Shown here: in pieces, positions 23,336 through 34,463 of the stretch
Layout of the letters: every line of letters begins with the position of its first letter
Position numbering within the stretch: the first letter of the stretch is position 1
Assembly: GCF_028689305.1 (NCBI RefSeq)
Contig: NZ_JAQTWM010000002.1
Span: 41,724-105,723, forward strand
Source of the DNA: Rhodoferax sp.
Lineage (GTDB): Bacteria; Pseudomonadota; Gammaproteobacteria; Burkholderiales; Burkholderiaceae_C
Direction: 5' to 3'
Length of the DNA stretch: 64,000 bases
Position numbers and translations under genes: made by a program
Notes under the pieces: generated by a model
What the model saw: the letters and a program-made list of their open reading frames with translations, nothing else
Database searches by the model: none
What the model was told of the DNA's origin: nothing

Positions 23336-24282
23336 TACTTCACCTCAAATCGGGCCACGTTGTCCTTGGTCACAGCGGTCAGTTCCATTGGCTTTCCCCG
23401 CACGGTGACTGAAATCAGGTCGGCCCGCCCCAGTACCACAGTCAATGGCAGCGGACCGGACACCTGCAAAACATCGCCGTCTGCGGTGGTTTTCCGCAAC
23501 AGGGTCGCACCCCTGGCATCGGTGACCTCCACCCATGAAGCGCCGCGAGCCTGCAAGGAAAGCACCTGCAGTTCCTGCTGGGGGAGCGCCATGGCGGTAC
23601 TTGATGCAGAAACAGGAGCAACCGTTGGCATGGCACTGGTCTGATTGGCTGCGGCAATGTTCACCACAGGGACGGTCGATGGGAGCGAAGCGGACGAAGG
23701 TTCAGCCATCGACGAAGCTGCAACAGCCGACACAGGGGTATTCTGTGATGATGAGCTCATCGGCATGTTCAGTCCCCCTGTATCGGGCTCATGAATGACC
23801 AACTTGGCATTGTCCGTTGTCATCTTGGATGGCCAGAATAATAAAACGCCAATGGCCAGCAGGAAAAACAGGACGCCCAAGCCCACTGGACTTTTCAGTT
23901 GCGTCAACAGGGCATGATGCGCCCCCCCACCTGCTGGTGTAAACGTTGTATTCAAACCAGCTTCGTCGGTCTTGATTTGTGGAGCTTGCAATTGTGGCAA
24001 GGCTGCCATGACCGGGGCTGGATCGAGCTTCAACGTTCGACAAACGCTCAATGCCAGCGCTCGCACAAACACAAGGTCAGGCAGCAGTTCCAAGCGGTCA
24101 GCTTCCAGGGCCTCCAGCTTTTTGACAGACACTTTCAGGGCAACCGCCAAGGCTGCGATATGTAAACCTTGCGCCTCTCGTGCCTCACGCAACATGGCAC
24201 CAGGGAGTGCCCGCATGGTTACACCAGATCCAGATGCTGCCGTACCCGTTTCAGCGCTCTCCTGGGTTGGCTCAATCATCAA
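23335..24282 (-). CDS. rodZ: RodZ-like HTH/DUF4115 protein
   Basis: [60 protein letters not shown] segment, C-terminal DUF4115-like domain. Confidence 0.88.
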   Translation of the reverse strand: MMIEPTQESAETGTAASGSGVTMRALPGAMLREAREAQGLHIAALAVALKVSVKKLEALEADRLELLPDLVFVRALALSVCRTLKLDPAPVMAALPQLQAPQIKTDEAGLNTTFTPAGGGAHHALLTQLKSPVGLGVLFFLLAIGVLLFWPSKMTTDNAKLVIHEPDTGGLNMPMSSSSQNTPVSAVAASSMAEPSSASLPSTVPVVNIAAANQTSAMPTVAPVSASSTAMALPQQELQVLSLQARGASWVEVTDARGATLLRKTTADGDVLQVSGPLPLTVVLGRADLISVTVRGKPMELTAVTKDNVARFEVK

Positions 24283-25129
24283 ATGCTCCGCGTTGATACG
24301 ATGTCGCTTCCGGTGATTGGGGGAAACGTTTGACCAATTGGGTAGCCAGTTGTGTCATGGCCTCCAGATCTGCCAAACGACGCTCAATTTTGATGCCCAA
24401 CCAAAGTGTTTCTGCATTGGCCAGCTCGGTGTTATTCAGCCGGCGGATGTAAAACCGTGCACGGGTGTAGTCTTTTTTCTGATAAAGCACTGTGGCCAGA
24501 TTAAAGCCAGTGACCGGATTGGCCGCATCATATTCATAAGACTTGATCAGGCTTGCCTCAGCTTCCAGCAAGGAACCGGCTTTCATCTGACATAAACCTT
24601 GTGCCATATAGGTTTTGGCACGCTCGCCATAAAGCGGATTTGCCAGAGCTTGCGTGAAAAAATTCACGGCTTGCGGATATTGACCATTCTGGCATTTCAA
24701 CCAACCCAGATTGTGCAAGACATTACTGTCCCGTGGCCTGATCGACAAAGCTTTGTTGAAGCTGTCCTCCGCCACGGCGTAATCGTTCAAGCGCATGTAT
24801 ATCAATCCACGCAAACTGAAAGCATCAGAGTACGTCGGATCTGCCGCAATTGCCTGCTTGATTTCATCCAAGGCAATCGTGGTTTTTCCCTGTTCAAAAT
24901 AACCCAGTGCCAACTCTACCCGGATGCGCGCACGTTTGCGTTCGGCCGATTCATCCGAATCAGTCAATATCTCACCTCGTCCATTGTCCGCACCCGGCAC
25001 ACCCAGTTGATTGGCACAGCCACCCAAATGCCAACAGACCATCAACATCATGGCCGTAAAAACAAAGCCCGGATGCAGCATCATCTTGATCGCGGGATTG
25101 GCAATCATGGTCTTAAATTTTCGTAACAT
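24272..25129 (-). CDS. pilF: Type IV pilus biogenesis/stability protein PilF/PilW (TPR)
   Basis: TPR repeats, lipobox-like LGGCAN, between rlmN and rodZ; likely start MLRKFKTM at 25129 because the longer ORF overlaps rlmN further. Confidence 0.85.
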   Translation of the reverse strand: MLRKFKTMIANPAIKMMLHPGFVFTAMMLMVCWHLGGCANQLGVPGADNGRGEILTDSDESAERKRARIRVELALGYFEQGKTTIALDEIKQAIAADPTYSDAFSLRGLIYMRLNDYAVAEDSFNKALSIRPRDSNVLHNLGWLKCQNGQYPQAVNFFTQALANPLYGERAKTYMAQGLCQMKAGSLLEAEASLIKSYEYDAANPVTGFNLATVLYQKKDYTRARFYIRRLNNTELANAETLWLGIKIERRLADLEAMTQLATQLVKRFPQSPEATSYQRGAFDD

Positions 25130-26258
25130 TCTCGACGTGCCTGTCAACAGGCTTGATGGCAATGGTACGTTGACGTGCCATCCGCTCGCCAACTTTGGTG
25201 CGGTCTTTGACATCGCCGGCTAATTGTCCACACGCGGCATCGATGTCGTCACCGCGTGTTTTGCGAATTGTGGTGGTAATACCAGCACCATTCAGTATCT
25301 GGGCGAACTCTAAAACCCGTTTCTGTGGTGAACGCAGTAAACCCGAAGCTGGGAAAGGGTTGAAAGGGATCAAATTAAATTTGCACCAAGGAGCGGATGA
25401 GTATTTCTGAACCATCTGAACAATTTCATGCGCATGTTCTGCCTGGTCATTTACCCCATCAAGCATGCAATATTCAAATGTCAGGAAGTCTCTCGGCGCA
25501 TGGGTCAAATAGCGCCTGCAGGCTGGCAACAATTCCTCCAAGGGGTATTTGATATTGAGTGGCACCAAGTGATCTCGCAGGGCATTATTCGGGGCATGTA
25601 AGGAAACAGCCAGTGCAACGGGACAGTCCTGTCCGAGCATGTCCATCTTGGGGATCACGCCGGAGGTGGATACCGTCACCCGTCGTCTCGATAAACCATA
25701 GCCATGATCATCAAGCATGATCCGCAGGGCCGGGATCAGCGCTGCATAGTTCTGCAGCGGCTCCCCCATTCCCATCATCACAACGTTGGAAATAATTCTT
25801 TCGTCACGTTGAAGATGCCGGCGCAAAAAATGCTCAGCAAACCACAATTGCGCAACGATCTCTCCAGTAGTCAGATTGCGGCTAAATCCCTGATGACCGG
25901 TTGAGCAAAACCGGCAACCCATGGCACATCCTGCTTGCGAAGAAACACATAGAGTGCCACGATCGTCCTCGGGTATGAAAACCGTTTCAACGGCATTGCC
26001 TCCACCCACATCAAACAGCCATTTGATGGTGCCGTCTGCAGAGATGTGCTGTGAGACGACGTCGAGCGCCTTGACATATGCCACACCCTTGAGCTTCTCG
26101 CGCAAGGATTTGGCCAAATCACTCATATCGTCAAAGTGAGCACAGCCTCTCTGATGAATCCAACGAAACAACTGCACGGCTCGAAAGCGTTTTTCGCCAA
26201 GCCGCTCACAAAAAGCGGCCAAACTCTCGAGGTCATAGTCGAGCAGATTGACCGTCAT
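25113..26258 (-). CDS. rlmN: 23S rRNA (adenine2503-C2)-methyltransferase
   Basis: Radical [55 protein letters not shown]. Confidence 0.96.
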   Translation of the reverse strand: MTVNLLDYDLESLAAFCERLGEKRFRAVQLFRWIHQRGCAHFDDMSDLAKSLREKLKGVAYVKALDVVSQHISADGTIKWLFDVGGGNAVETVFIPEDDRGTLCVSSQAGCAMGCRFCSTGHQGFSRNLTTGEIVAQLWFAEHFLRRHLQRDERIISNVVMMGMGEPLQNYAALIPALRIMLDDHGYGLSRRRVTVSTSGVIPKMDMLGQDCPVALAVSLHAPNNALRDHLVPLNIKYPLEELLPACRRYLTHAPRDFLTFEYCMLDGVNDQAEHAHEIVQMVQKYSSAPWCKFNLIPFNPFPASGLLRSPQKRVLEFAQILNGAGITTTIRKTRGDDIDAACGQLAGDVKDRTKVGERMARQRTIAIKPVDRHVENVTKI

Positions 26259-26266
26259 GATAGTGA

Positions 26267-26692
26267 TCAGCGTGAATAAACGTTCATACCCGGGAAGAAG
26301 AAGCTCACTTCAACAGCAGCTGTTTCAGCGGCATCCGATCCGTGTACGGCGTTGGCGTCGATGCTGTCGGCAAAATCTGCACGAATGGTGCCAGGAGCCG
26401 CCTTCTTGGGATCAGTAGCCCCCATCAGATCGCGATTTTTCTGGATGGCGTTCTCACCTTCGAGAGCCTGAATCATGACCGGACCAGAAACCATGAAGTC
26501 CACCAGATCCTTGAAAAAAGGACGCGCTTTGTGCACAGCATAAAAAGCCTCCGCCTCTCCGCGGGAAAGATGGGCCATTTTTGCGGCCACAATCTTGAGG
26601 CCAGCGGCTTCAAAACGGGCATAGATCTGACCAATGACGTTCTTGGCAACAGCGTCGGGTTTGATGATAGAGAGAGTACGTTCGATAGCCAT
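26267..26692 (-). CDS. ndk: Nucleoside diphosphate kinase
   Basis: [33 protein letters not shown]. Confidence 0.97.
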   Translation of the reverse strand: MAIERTLSIIKPDAVAKNVIGQIYARFEAAGLKIVAAKMAHLSRGEAEAFYAVHKARPFFKDLVDFMVSGPVMIQALEGENAIQKNRDLMGATDPKKAAPGTIRADFADSIDANAVHGSDAAETAAVEVSFFFPGMNVYSR

Positions 26693-26827
26693 AAGTTTTC
26701 CTAGTCGATGAAAAAAATCTTGACAATTCAGTCAAAGCTCTTGATGTTAACCTGAACCAGATGGTTGTTGAGCCACTTGGGCCGAATTCACCTGAATGAC
26801 AAGTCCAGCTACCCTGAGAAGGAAGGA

Positions 26828-27970
26828 TCACCTGCTGCGACCACCTGCCCGGCGCGCGGCACCACTGACCCGCTTTTTGCCAGCTTCCTGGCGCTGTCTT
26901 GAAAAACTGTCGGCACCAATGTAGCCCATTGAGGTCTTCATCGGATCAGGCTGACTTGCCGCAGCCGATCCCGGTCGTGCCGGCCGCTGGTTGCGTCGTC
27001 CGGCCTGGTTTTTTCCTCCTGGTGATGAGCCGGGTACGCGCGCCCTGCCCGGCATGCCATCTGCCGCTGATCGTTCAGCCCGGTCATTCTGAACCTGAGC
27101 ATGTGCAGCCCGAGTCAGCAATCGAATATCTGCCTCATCCAGCTCCACCCAGGCACCACGCCTGAGGCCACGCGGTAGCACCATGGAGCCATATCGAATG
27201 CGAATCAACCGGCTGACGGCATGCCCCACAGACTCCAGCATCCGACGCACTTCGCGATTGCGCCCTTCGGAGATGGTCACCCGATACCAGCAGTTTGACC
27301 CTTCCCCACCGCCGTCCTCAATGGACCCAAATTGCGCCTTGCCATCGTCCAGCTGGACACCATCGAGCAACTTCTGCTTCTCGTCCTGGCTGAGTGCGCC
27401 CAGCACGCGCACGGCATACTCCCGCTCGAGGCCAAAGCGGGGGTGCATCAGGTTGTTGGCCAGCTCCCCTGAGCTGGTAAACAGCAGCAGTCCCTCTGTA
27501 TTCAAATCCAGACGTCCAACCGATTGCCATTTTCCCTGGAACAATTTGGGTAACTTGCGAAAAACAGTTGGCCGGTTCTGCGGATCATCGTGACTGACCA
27601 CTTCGCCCGCAGGCTTGTGGTAGGCAATCACTCTGGCTGGGGGGGGCGCAATCCTGAAACGGATGGGTTTGCCATTGACCTTGACGTGATCACCAAATTG
27701 AACTCGCTGCCCAATATGTGCAGGCTCGTTATTGACAGTGATGCGGCCCTCAAGAATGAGTTGCTCCATTTCAAGACGAGATCCCATACCCGCCTGGGCC
27801 AGCACTTTATGCAGCTTGGGGGACTCAGGCTGAGGTGGCAGAACCCGTTTCAGGGAAACCGTTTCCGGCTTGTTTTCCTCGGCATCAAACCGACCAGAAA
27901 CAACATCTTCGAAACGGATGGCATCGGAAATGACTTCGGTGGCAGACGACTCAGCAGGTGGTTTTGTCAT
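26828..27970 (-). CDS. rluB: 23S rRNA pseudouridine synthase (RluB-type)
   Basis: S4 domain ([29 protein letters not shown]), [26 protein letters not shown], basic disordered tail; adjacent to scpB. Confidence 0.92.
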   Translation of the reverse strand: MTKPPAESSATEVISDAIRFEDVVSGRFDAEENKPETVSLKRVLPPQPESPKLHKVLAQAGMGSRLEMEQLILEGRITVNNEPAHIGQRVQFGDHVKVNGKPIRFRIAPPPARVIAYHKPAGEVVSHDDPQNRPTVFRKLPKLFQGKWQSVGRLDLNTEGLLLFTSSGELANNLMHPRFGLEREYAVRVLGALSQDEKQKLLDGVQLDDGKAQFGSIEDGGGEGSNCWYRVTISEGRNREVRRMLESVGHAVSRLIRIRYGSMVLPRGLRRGAWVELDEADIRLLTRAAHAQVQNDRAERSAADGMPGRARVPGSSPGGKNQAGRRNQRPARPGSAAASQPDPMKTSMGYIGADSFSRQRQEAGKKRVSGAARRAGGRSR

Positions 27971-28671
27971 TGTGGGTCCTTTTGAGGTTCAGCTTCAGAA
28001 TAGGGTGGAAAGACTGGCGCTTCTTCAGACCAGTCCAATTCAGCGGTTTTGGACATCGCAGCGACGTTGTCTCCAAGAAGGTCCGACACCGATTCCGCCA
28101 GCATGGGCAATTCATCAGCCATACCCGATTCAAAGGCATCCAATGGACTCATGGACGACTCCAGTAACGGCAGTTGATCCAGCGAATTCAGTCCCAAATC
28201 ATCCAGAAAATGGCGGGTAGTGGCAAACAAGGCAGGACGACCAACCGTGTCGCGGTGACCAATAACCTCAATCCATCCCCGATCTTCCAGTTGTCTGAGC
28301 GTGAGCGAGTTCACAGTCACCCCGCGAATGTCCTCGATATCACCACGGGTCACTGGCTGTTTATACGCAATGATGGCCAGCGTCTCCAGTGTTGCTCTGG
28401 CATAACGGGGCGGTTTCTCTGGATGCAGGCGGTCCAGGTAAACCCGCATCTCTGGTCGACTTTGAAAACGCCAGCCGTTGGCCACAGTGACAAGTTCCAC
28501 GCCACGCTGAGACCACTCCTGCTGCAACTCGGACAAAATGAGTCGGACGGAGTCCGCGCTCAACTCATCACCCAGCAAGGTGCGCATGTCGCGCAGCGGC
28601 ATGGGTTGCTGGGCACAAATCAATGCAGTTTCCAGGATGCGCTTGGCATCCGACGTGTTCATGGTTGTCAA
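27967..28671 (-). CDS. scpB: Segregation and condensation protein B
   Basis: [52 protein letters not shown]. Confidence 0.94.
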   Translation of the reverse strand: MTTMNTSDAKRILETALICAQQPMPLRDMRTLLGDELSADSVRLILSELQQEWSQRGVELVTVANGWRFQSRPEMRVYLDRLHPEKPPRYARATLETLAIIAYKQPVTRGDIEDIRGVTVNSLTLRQLEDRGWIEVIGHRDTVGRPALFATTRHFLDDLGLNSLDQLPLLESSMSPLDAFESGMADELPMLAESVSDLLGDNVAAMSKTAELDWSEEAPVFPPYSEAEPQKDPQ

Positions 28672-28779
28672 GTTCCGGTCAAAACACCCATTGGGGGTTG
28701 GAAAAAAATAAGGCTAGGAGACGTGATGAAGACCGACAAGAACATCGGTGCCACGCAAAAAAACCAACTGTAGAGCGGT

Positions 28780-29796
28780 TTAAAAAGATGCCCAATTGTA
28801 CTTGAGCCCCCAGCATTCGAGTGCAGCTGCAAAATCGACGGGTGGCTTGGCCTCAAAAATCATGGGCTGAGAGGTGACAGGATGCACCAGTGCCAGTCTT
28901 GCAGCATGTAGTGCCTGCCTTTGCATGCCTGCGGCCAGGGCACCACCGTAGACCAAATCAGCAACCAGGGGGTGTCCAATGGATGCCATGTGAACCCTGA
29001 TCTGGTGCGTTCTGCCAGTGTGCAGGGTGCACTTGACCAGACAGCCCAAAGGGCCATTGGCCAAACATTCAAGGTCGGTCTGGGCCAGTTTGCCTGAATG
29101 CTGGTTCAAATCCACCACCGCCATGCGGAGTCGGTTCCCCGGATCCCGTCCGACGGGAGCATCCACATGCCGCTGCGGTGCGCCGTACCACGTGCCATGC
29201 GCCAAAGCCAGATACTGACGCTTCACCGTGCGTGCTGCAATGGCTTGTACCAATGCCTCCATCACGGCCCGGCTGCGGGCCACCACCATCAGGCCACTGG
29301 TGTCCTTGTCAAGCCGGTGCACAATGCCAGCGCGCGGCAAATTGAAGGCTTGTGCATCAAAACCCAACAAACCATTCATCAAGGTGCCGCTCCAGTTGCC
29401 AGGCGCTGGATGAACCACCATGCCGGCAGGCTTGTTGACCACCAGCAAGTGCTCATCCTGGTAGACCAGATCCAGCGGGAAGGACTCTGCCTTGAAGGCC
29501 TGGCTTTGCGGCGTTGGCCTCAGTTCGATCTGCCCGCTGTCCGATGCCTTGACTTTGAAAGACGCCTTACCGATGACCCTGCCGTTCACCGAGACGCTGC
29601 CAAGCTCGATAAGCTGCTGCAAATAATTGCGGGAGAATTCGGGCACCAGATCGGCCAGCGCCCGGTCGAGCCGGGCACCGTGGTGCTCCGAACTGAATGA
29701 CAATGTTCTGAGCTCTACCTCGGGGCCAGTGTCCTCAGCGGCTTCGGCCTCCGTCAACGCAGGGGTGACCGATATAATTGGTGAGGTATTTTTCAA
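28780..29796 (-). CDS. rluD: 23S rRNA pseudouridine synthase RluD
   Basis: GIVHRLDKDTSGLMVVARS, HTGRTHQIRVHMASIGHPLVADLVYGG. Start uncertain: TTG at 29796 (LKNTSPIISVTPAL); the ORF upstream of 29796 overlaps bamD. Confidence 0.9.
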   Translation of the reverse strand: MKNTSPIISVTPALTEAEAAEDTGPEVELRTLSFSSEHHGARLDRALADLVPEFSRNYLQQLIELGSVSVNGRVIGKASFKVKASDSGQIELRPTPQSQAFKAESFPLDLVYQDEHLLVVNKPAGMVVHPAPGNWSGTLMNGLLGFDAQAFNLPRAGIVHRLDKDTSGLMVVARSRAVMEALVQAIAARTVKRQYLALAHGTWYGAPQRHVDAPVGRDPGNRLRMAVVDLNQHSGKLAQTDLECLANGPLGCLVKCTLHTGRTHQIRVHMASIGHPLVADLVYGGALAAGMQRQALHAARLALVHPVTSQPMIFEAKPPVDFAAALECWGLKYNWASF

Positions 29797-29810
29797 GAAA
29801 GTTGTCCTAC

Positions 29811-30617
29811 ATGCCTGATGCCAAATTATCTGCTGTCCGCGCCTGGTCTTTGGCTTGTGGCGTTCTGTTGTTGGGGGCGTGTTCTTCCAAGCCGGTGGAC
29901 CCCACCGCAGGATGGAGTCCAAACAAGATTTATGCCGAGGCCAAGGATGAACTGAAATCGGGGAGTTACGACAAAGCCGTTCCCCTGTTTGAGAAACTCG
30001 AAGGTCGCGCAGCGGGTACTCCCCTGGCGCAACAAGCGCAACTCGACAAGGCCTACGCTCATTACAAAAATGGCGATCCTGCGCTGGCCATCGCCACACT
30101 GGACCGGTTCATGAAGTTGCACCCGGCCAGTACAGCCATTGATTACGCGCTGTACCTCAAGGGGATCGTCAACTTCAACGATGATCTGGGCCTCTTTTCA
30201 GCAATCACCAGCCAGGATTTGTCTGAGCGGGATCAGAAAGCTGCCAAAGAATCATTTGAGGCATTCAAGGAACTCGTGACCCGATTTCCGGCTTCACGCT
30301 ACACGCCTGATGCGAGTGCACGCATGAATTACATCGTGAACTCGCTGGCTCAGTCGGAAGTCCATGTGGCACGCTACTACTACCAGCGTGGCGCTTATCT
30401 GGCAGCCGTCAACCGGGCTCAAACCGCCGTCAGTGACTATCAAGGTGTACCAGCGCTGGAGGAAGCCTTGTTCATCATGATGCAGTCCTATGACGCACTG
30501 AAGATGACGCAGATGCGTGATGACACACGACGTGTACTGGAAAAAAACTTTCCCCAGACCTCTTATCTGACGCTCGGATTCAAGACCAAAACCCAGCCCT
30601 GGTGGAAACTCTGGTAA
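29811..30617 (+). CDS. bamD: Outer membrane protein assembly factor BamD
   Basis: Lipobox LLLGACSSKP, TPR: YAEAKDELKSGSYDKAVPLFEKLEGRAAGTPLAQQAQLDKAYAHYK. Confidence 0.95.
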   Translation: MPDAKLSAVRAWSLACGVLLLGACSSKPVDPTAGWSPNKIYAEAKDELKSGSYDKAVPLFEKLEGRAAGTPLAQQAQLDKAYAHYKNGDPALAIATLDRFMKLHPASTAIDYALYLKGIVNFNDDLGLFSAITSQDLSERDQKAAKESFEAFKELVTRFPASRYTPDASARMNYIVNSLAQSEVHVARYYYQRGAYLAAVNRAQTAVSDYQGVPALEEALFIMMQSYDALKMTQMRDDTRRVLEKNFPQTSYLTLGFKTKTQPWWKLW

Positions 30618-30621
30618 GGGC

Positions 30622-31386
30622 ATGAGCATCAAGGGCTATCGGCTTTCTGCGGCAACGGGTATCCACAAGGGCGACCGGGATTACCAGCAAGACCAGGTTT
30701 GTCTGATCAGCCATCCCCGGGCCAAAGGCTGTGTGATGGCCGTGGTGGCAGATGGCATGGGTGGGCGTAGCGGTGGGCGAAAAGCGTCTGACCAGGTCAT
30801 GATGACCGCCAGACAGCTGTTCGAGCGTTACGCTCCGGCCACGGATGATCCGCTAGCCACGCTGAAACAGCTGGTTCTGGAAGCTCACATGGTGATCAAG
30901 CTGACAGCCATTTCATCCGAGGAAGAGCCACACAGCACGATTGCCTTGTTTCTAATCAATCCGGATGGCAGTTGCCATTGGGTGCACGCGGGGGACTCAC
31001 GGATTTACCATTTTCGTGGGAACCAGTTGGTCACACGGACCAAGGACCATTCCTACGTCCAGACCCTGGTCAACCAAGGTGAAATCACACCGGAGCAGGC
31101 CAATTTCCATCCCCAGGCCAATATTCTGATGAGTTGTCTGGGGACAGAAAAAGAGCCACCGCTGGAGCACCATTTCATTCTGAAATTGCAGCCTGGTGAC
31201 ACGCTGATGGCTTGCAGTGACGGGGTGTGGCACTACTTCACGGATATGGAGCTGGGCTCGGTTCTGTCGAACCTGTCGCCGCGTGATGCCAGTGAATTCC
31301 TGATCGACAAGGCCCGTGCCAGAGCCAAAGGTGGTGGGGACAACTTGTCACTGGCCATTGTCAAGCTGGAGTCTCTGAACGCCTGA
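30622..31386 (+). CDS. PP2C-family serine/threonine phosphatase
   Basis: VADGMGGRSGGRKAS, HAGDSRIYHFRG, RTKDHSYVQ, ACSDGVWHYF motifs. Confidence 0.92.
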   Translation: MSIKGYRLSAATGIHKGDRDYQQDQVCLISHPRAKGCVMAVVADGMGGRSGGRKASDQVMMTARQLFERYAPATDDPLATLKQLVLEAHMVIKLTAISSEEEPHSTIALFLINPDGSCHWVHAGDSRIYHFRGNQLVTRTKDHSYVQTLVNQGEITPEQANFHPQANILMSCLGTEKEPPLEHHFILKLQPGDTLMACSDGVWHYFTDMELGSVLSNLSPRDASEFLIDKARARAKGGGDNLSLAIVKLESLNA

Positions 31387-31412
31387 AGAGCAGGCAGGCC
31401 ACCCTGCCCCGC

Positions 31413-31790
31413 TTATTTGGCCAGCGTTTTTGGCTCAGCTTGTCGCTGTATTGCTCCCTGCTGCTGCTCTGACACCTTGTTTTGGATCCGATCCAGCGCC
31501 TGAACTGCCCTGGACTTTCTTTCGATGTCATTGAGGACCAACTCCTGACGACGCAGCGGGTCAAGTGCAGCGCGTCGATCCTTGCGCGCCTGTTGCAAAC
31601 AGTCGGACACGGCAAAACGGGCGTAACAGTCACGCTCGGCCTGCAAAAAAACGGCCTCATGGTGGGCACGCTCCCGTGCAATCCGCTCCCGCTCTGCTTC
31701 AATGTTCAGAGGCTCTTCGGCCTGAGCCAGCAGCGGCACAGGCAATAGCGCGACAACCAGCAACAGTCTGAGCCCCAACCGATGCTTCAT
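31413..31790 (-). CDS. Hypothetical secreted protein (charged, coiled-coil-like)
   Basis: Signal peptide MKHRLGLRLLLVVALLPVPLLAQAEE; RERIARERAHHEAVFLQAERDCYARFAVSDCL. Confidence 0.75.
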   Translation of the reverse strand: MKHRLGLRLLLVVALLPVPLLAQAEEPLNIEAERERIARERAHHEAVFLQAERDCYARFAVSDCLQQARKDRRAALDPLRRQELVLNDIERKSRAVQALDRIQNKVSEQQQGAIQRQAEPKTLAK

Positions 31791-32884
31791 GTCAGTCGCG
31801 TGTCCACGGCACGGCGCTCCAGCGCCAAAAACTCACCCGATTGCATTTCATTGATGCGCGACACCGTGCGTACAAACTCGTTAACCATCTGCCCCTCCGT
31901 ATAAAGCTGGCTGGCTGGAACCTCAGCCGACATGATCAGCTTGACCCGCCGATCGTAAAGCACATCCACCAGCCAGGTAAATCGGCGCGCTTCTGCTGCC
32001 ATCCGGGGTGACATCTGGGGCACGTCGCTGAGCAACACGGTGTGGAACTGGGTCGCCAGTTCCAGATAGTCGTTTTGCGAGCGTGGACCACCACACAGGG
32101 TCTTGAAATCGAACCAGACCACACCGCCCGCTTTGCGCCGGGCGTGAATTTTTCGGGACTCGATCTGCAATACTGGATCTTCGTCCTGCATCTCTGCCAA
32201 CCGCCCGAACGCATCCTGCATGGCCGCCTCGGACGCCTCACCCAGCGGGCTGTGATACAGCTGCAACTGCTCCAGTGTGAGGCCACGGTAATCGGTACCG
32301 TTATCCACGTTGATCACGTTGAGTTGTGCCTTCAGCATCGCAATCGCAGGCAGCAGGCGATCCCGGTTCAAGCCATTGGGGTACAGATCATCCGGCTTGA
32401 AATTGGAGGTGGTAACCAACCCGACACCATTGTCAAACAGGGCCTTGAGCAAGCGGTGAAGAATCATGGCATCGGTGATATCCGAGACATGGAACTCGTC
32501 AAAACAGATCAGCCGATATTTTTCGGCGATCCGCCTGGCCAGTAGATCCAGCGGATTGGCCGTCCCTTGCAGACCTGCCAGCTCACGATGCACCTCGCGC
32601 ATGAACTCGTGGAAATGCAGTCGCGTCTTGCGCCGCAAAGGCACCGCGCTGTAGAAGCAATCCATCAGGAAACTCTTGCCCCGCCCTACGCCGCCATACA
32701 TGTAAACCCCACGGGGAATGACCGGGTGGTTGATCAGTTTTTTGAGCGCGTTGGACCGCTTTTCCTTGAAGTGAGCCCACTCACGCGCGCAGGCGTCCAG
32801 TGTCTGCACCGCGCGCAGCTGGGCCGGGTCCGCGTTGTACCCGCGAGCAGCCAGCTCAGCCTGATAGATTTTCTTGACCGTCAC
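31787..32884 (-). CDS. zapE: Cell division protein ZapE (AFG1-like ATPase)
   Basis: GVYMYGGVGRGKSFLMDCFY, LICFDEFHVSDITDAMIL, TSNFKPDDLYPNGL. Confidence 0.95.
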   Translation of the reverse strand: MTVKKIYQAELAARGYNADPAQLRAVQTLDACAREWAHFKEKRSNALKKLINHPVIPRGVYMYGGVGRGKSFLMDCFYSAVPLRRKTRLHFHEFMREVHRELAGLQGTANPLDLLARRIAEKYRLICFDEFHVSDITDAMILHRLLKALFDNGVGLVTTSNFKPDDLYPNGLNRDRLLPAIAMLKAQLNVINVDNGTDYRGLTLEQLQLYHSPLGEASEAAMQDAFGRLAEMQDEDPVLQIESRKIHARRKAGGVVWFDFKTLCGGPRSQNDYLELATQFHTVLLSDVPQMSPRMAAEARRFTWLVDVLYDRRVKLIMSAEVPASQLYTEGQMVNEFVRTVSRINEMQSGEFLALERRAVDTRLT

Positions 32885-32898
32885 AAATCGTCTATATT

Positions 32899-32961
32899 GC
32901 TATATAAAACATAGCTTATCACGCATATTTTATGCGGGCTAGAGGTCTATTTCTTATATAA
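32899..32961 (+). repeat. Dispersed repeat copy B (intergenic, zapE / lpdA)
   Basis: GCTAT-ATAAAAC-ATAGC, internal hairpin CGCATA-ttt-TATGCG, GGGCTAGAGGTCTATTTCTTATATAA. Confidence 0.8.
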
Positions 32962-32964
32962 ATA

Positions 32965-34392
32965 TCAGAAATTCAGCGTGCGCTTGTCCACCGCCAACGC
33001 AGCTTCCTTGGTGGACTCACTCAAGGACGGGTGCGCATGGCAAATGCGGGCAATGTCTTCGCTGCTGGCGCGGAATTCCATGGCCATCACGCATTCGGCA
33101 ATCAGCTCACTGGCCATGGGGCCAATGATGTGAACGCCCAGAATTTCATCGGTGGCGGCATCAGCCAACATCTTGACCATGCCGGTGGTGTCACCCAAGG
33201 CACGGGCCCGGCCATTGGCCAGGAACGGGAACGTGCCCGCCTTGTAGGCCACGCCGTCGGCCTTGAGCTGTTGCTCGGTACGGCCGACCCAGGCAATTTC
33301 GGGGCTGGTGTAAATCACGAACGGAATCGTGTTGAAGTTGACATGCCCGTGCTGACCAGCAATCCGCTCAGCCACGGCAACACCCTCTTCTTCCGCCTTG
33401 TGCGCCAGCATCGGCCCGCGTACCACGTCACCCACGGCCCAGACCCCGGACAGGTTGGTACGGCAATCCGCATCCACCACAATCGCACCGCGCTCGTCGA
33501 GCTTCAGGCCCACAGCCTCGGTATTCAAACCAATGGTATTGGGCACGCGGCCAATGGAGACGATCAGCTTGTCAGCCTCCAGCGTTTGAGCCTCACCTTT
33601 GGCGTTGGTCCAGGCCACATTGACGCCCTTTTTGCCGATCTTGACTTCACCAACCTTGACGCCCAGTTCAATCTTCAAGCCTTGTTTTTCAAAGACTTTC
33701 TTGGCCTCTTTGGCAATTTGCTGGTCCACGGCTCCCAAAAAGTCTGGCAAGCCTTCCAAGATCGTCACCTCAGCGCCCAAACGCCGCCAGACAGAGCCCA
33801 TCTCCAGGCCAATCACGCCAGAGCCGACCAAGGCCAGTTTCTTGGGAACAGTCGTGATGCGCAACGCACCTTCGTTGGAGAGGATGGTTTCCTCATCAAA
33901 CGGTGTACCCGGCAACGCCCGGGCATTCGACCCGGTGGCCACAATGATCTGCTGCCCAACCAGGGTTTCTTCAGCCGCACCACTCACCTTGATCTCGTAG
34001 CCGCCTTCTGCGGCTTTCACAAACGAGGCGCGGCCATGGAAGAAGCTGACTTTGTTCTTTTTGAACAGGTACAAAATGCCGTCGTTGTTTTGCTTCACCA
34101 CGGCATCTTTGCGTGCCACCATCTTGGCGGCATCCATCTTCAAGCCACTCAGCGAAATGCCGTGATCGGCAAAGTGGTGGCTGGCTTGCTCAAAATGCTC
34201 ACTCGATTGCAGCAAAGCCTTGCTGGGAATACAACCCACATTGGTACAAGTGCCGCCCGGGGCCGGGCCACCGTTGGCGTTTTTCCACTCATCCACACAG
34301 GCCACGTTTTTGCCCAACTGGGCGGCACGAATGGCGGCAATGTAGCCACCAGGGCCGCCACCAATCACGATCACATCAAATTGTTTGCTCAT
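32965..34392 (-). CDS. lpdA: Dihydrolipoyl dehydrogenase
   Basis: VIGGGPGGYIAAIRAAQLG, GGTCTNVGCIPSKALL, HAHPSLSE; adjacent to sucB. Confidence 0.97.
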   Translation of the reverse strand: MSKQFDVIVIGGGPGGYIAAIRAAQLGKNVACVDEWKNANGGPAPGGTCTNVGCIPSKALLQSSEHFEQASHHFADHGISLSGLKMDAAKMVARKDAVVKQNNDGILYLFKKNKVSFFHGRASFVKAAEGGYEIKVSGAAEETLVGQQIIVATGSNARALPGTPFDEETILSNEGALRITTVPKKLALVGSGVIGLEMGSVWRRLGAEVTILEGLPDFLGAVDQQIAKEAKKVFEKQGLKIELGVKVGEVKIGKKGVNVAWTNAKGEAQTLEADKLIVSIGRVPNTIGLNTEAVGLKLDERGAIVVDADCRTNLSGVWAVGDVVRGPMLAHKAEEEGVAVAERIAGQHGHVNFNTIPFVIYTSPEIAWVGRTEQQLKADGVAYKAGTFPFLANGRARALGDTTGMVKMLADAATDEILGVHIIGPMASELIAECVMAMEFRASSEDIARICHAHPSLSESTKEAALAVDKRTLNF

Positions 34393-34399
34393 AAAAATC

Positions 34400-34460
34400 C
34401 AGAATTAAAAATAAGAGCAGCCCACGCAGATAGAACGTGGGCTACGGGTCAATTTCTTAT
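34400..34460 (+). repeat. Dispersed repeat copy C (intergenic, lpdA / sucB), diverged 5' module
   Basis: Hairpin AGCCCACG (34419-34426) / CGTGGGCT (34436-34443), tail GGGCTACGGGTCAATTTCTTAT. Confidence 0.65.
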
Positions 34461-34463
34461 CAA

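Noticed and set aside
28726-28773. 15-codon plus-strand ORF with AGGAG-like RBS between rluD and scpB (MKTDKNIGATQKNQL*)
   Set aside because: Too short and antisense to the operon; no promoter or conservation evidence.
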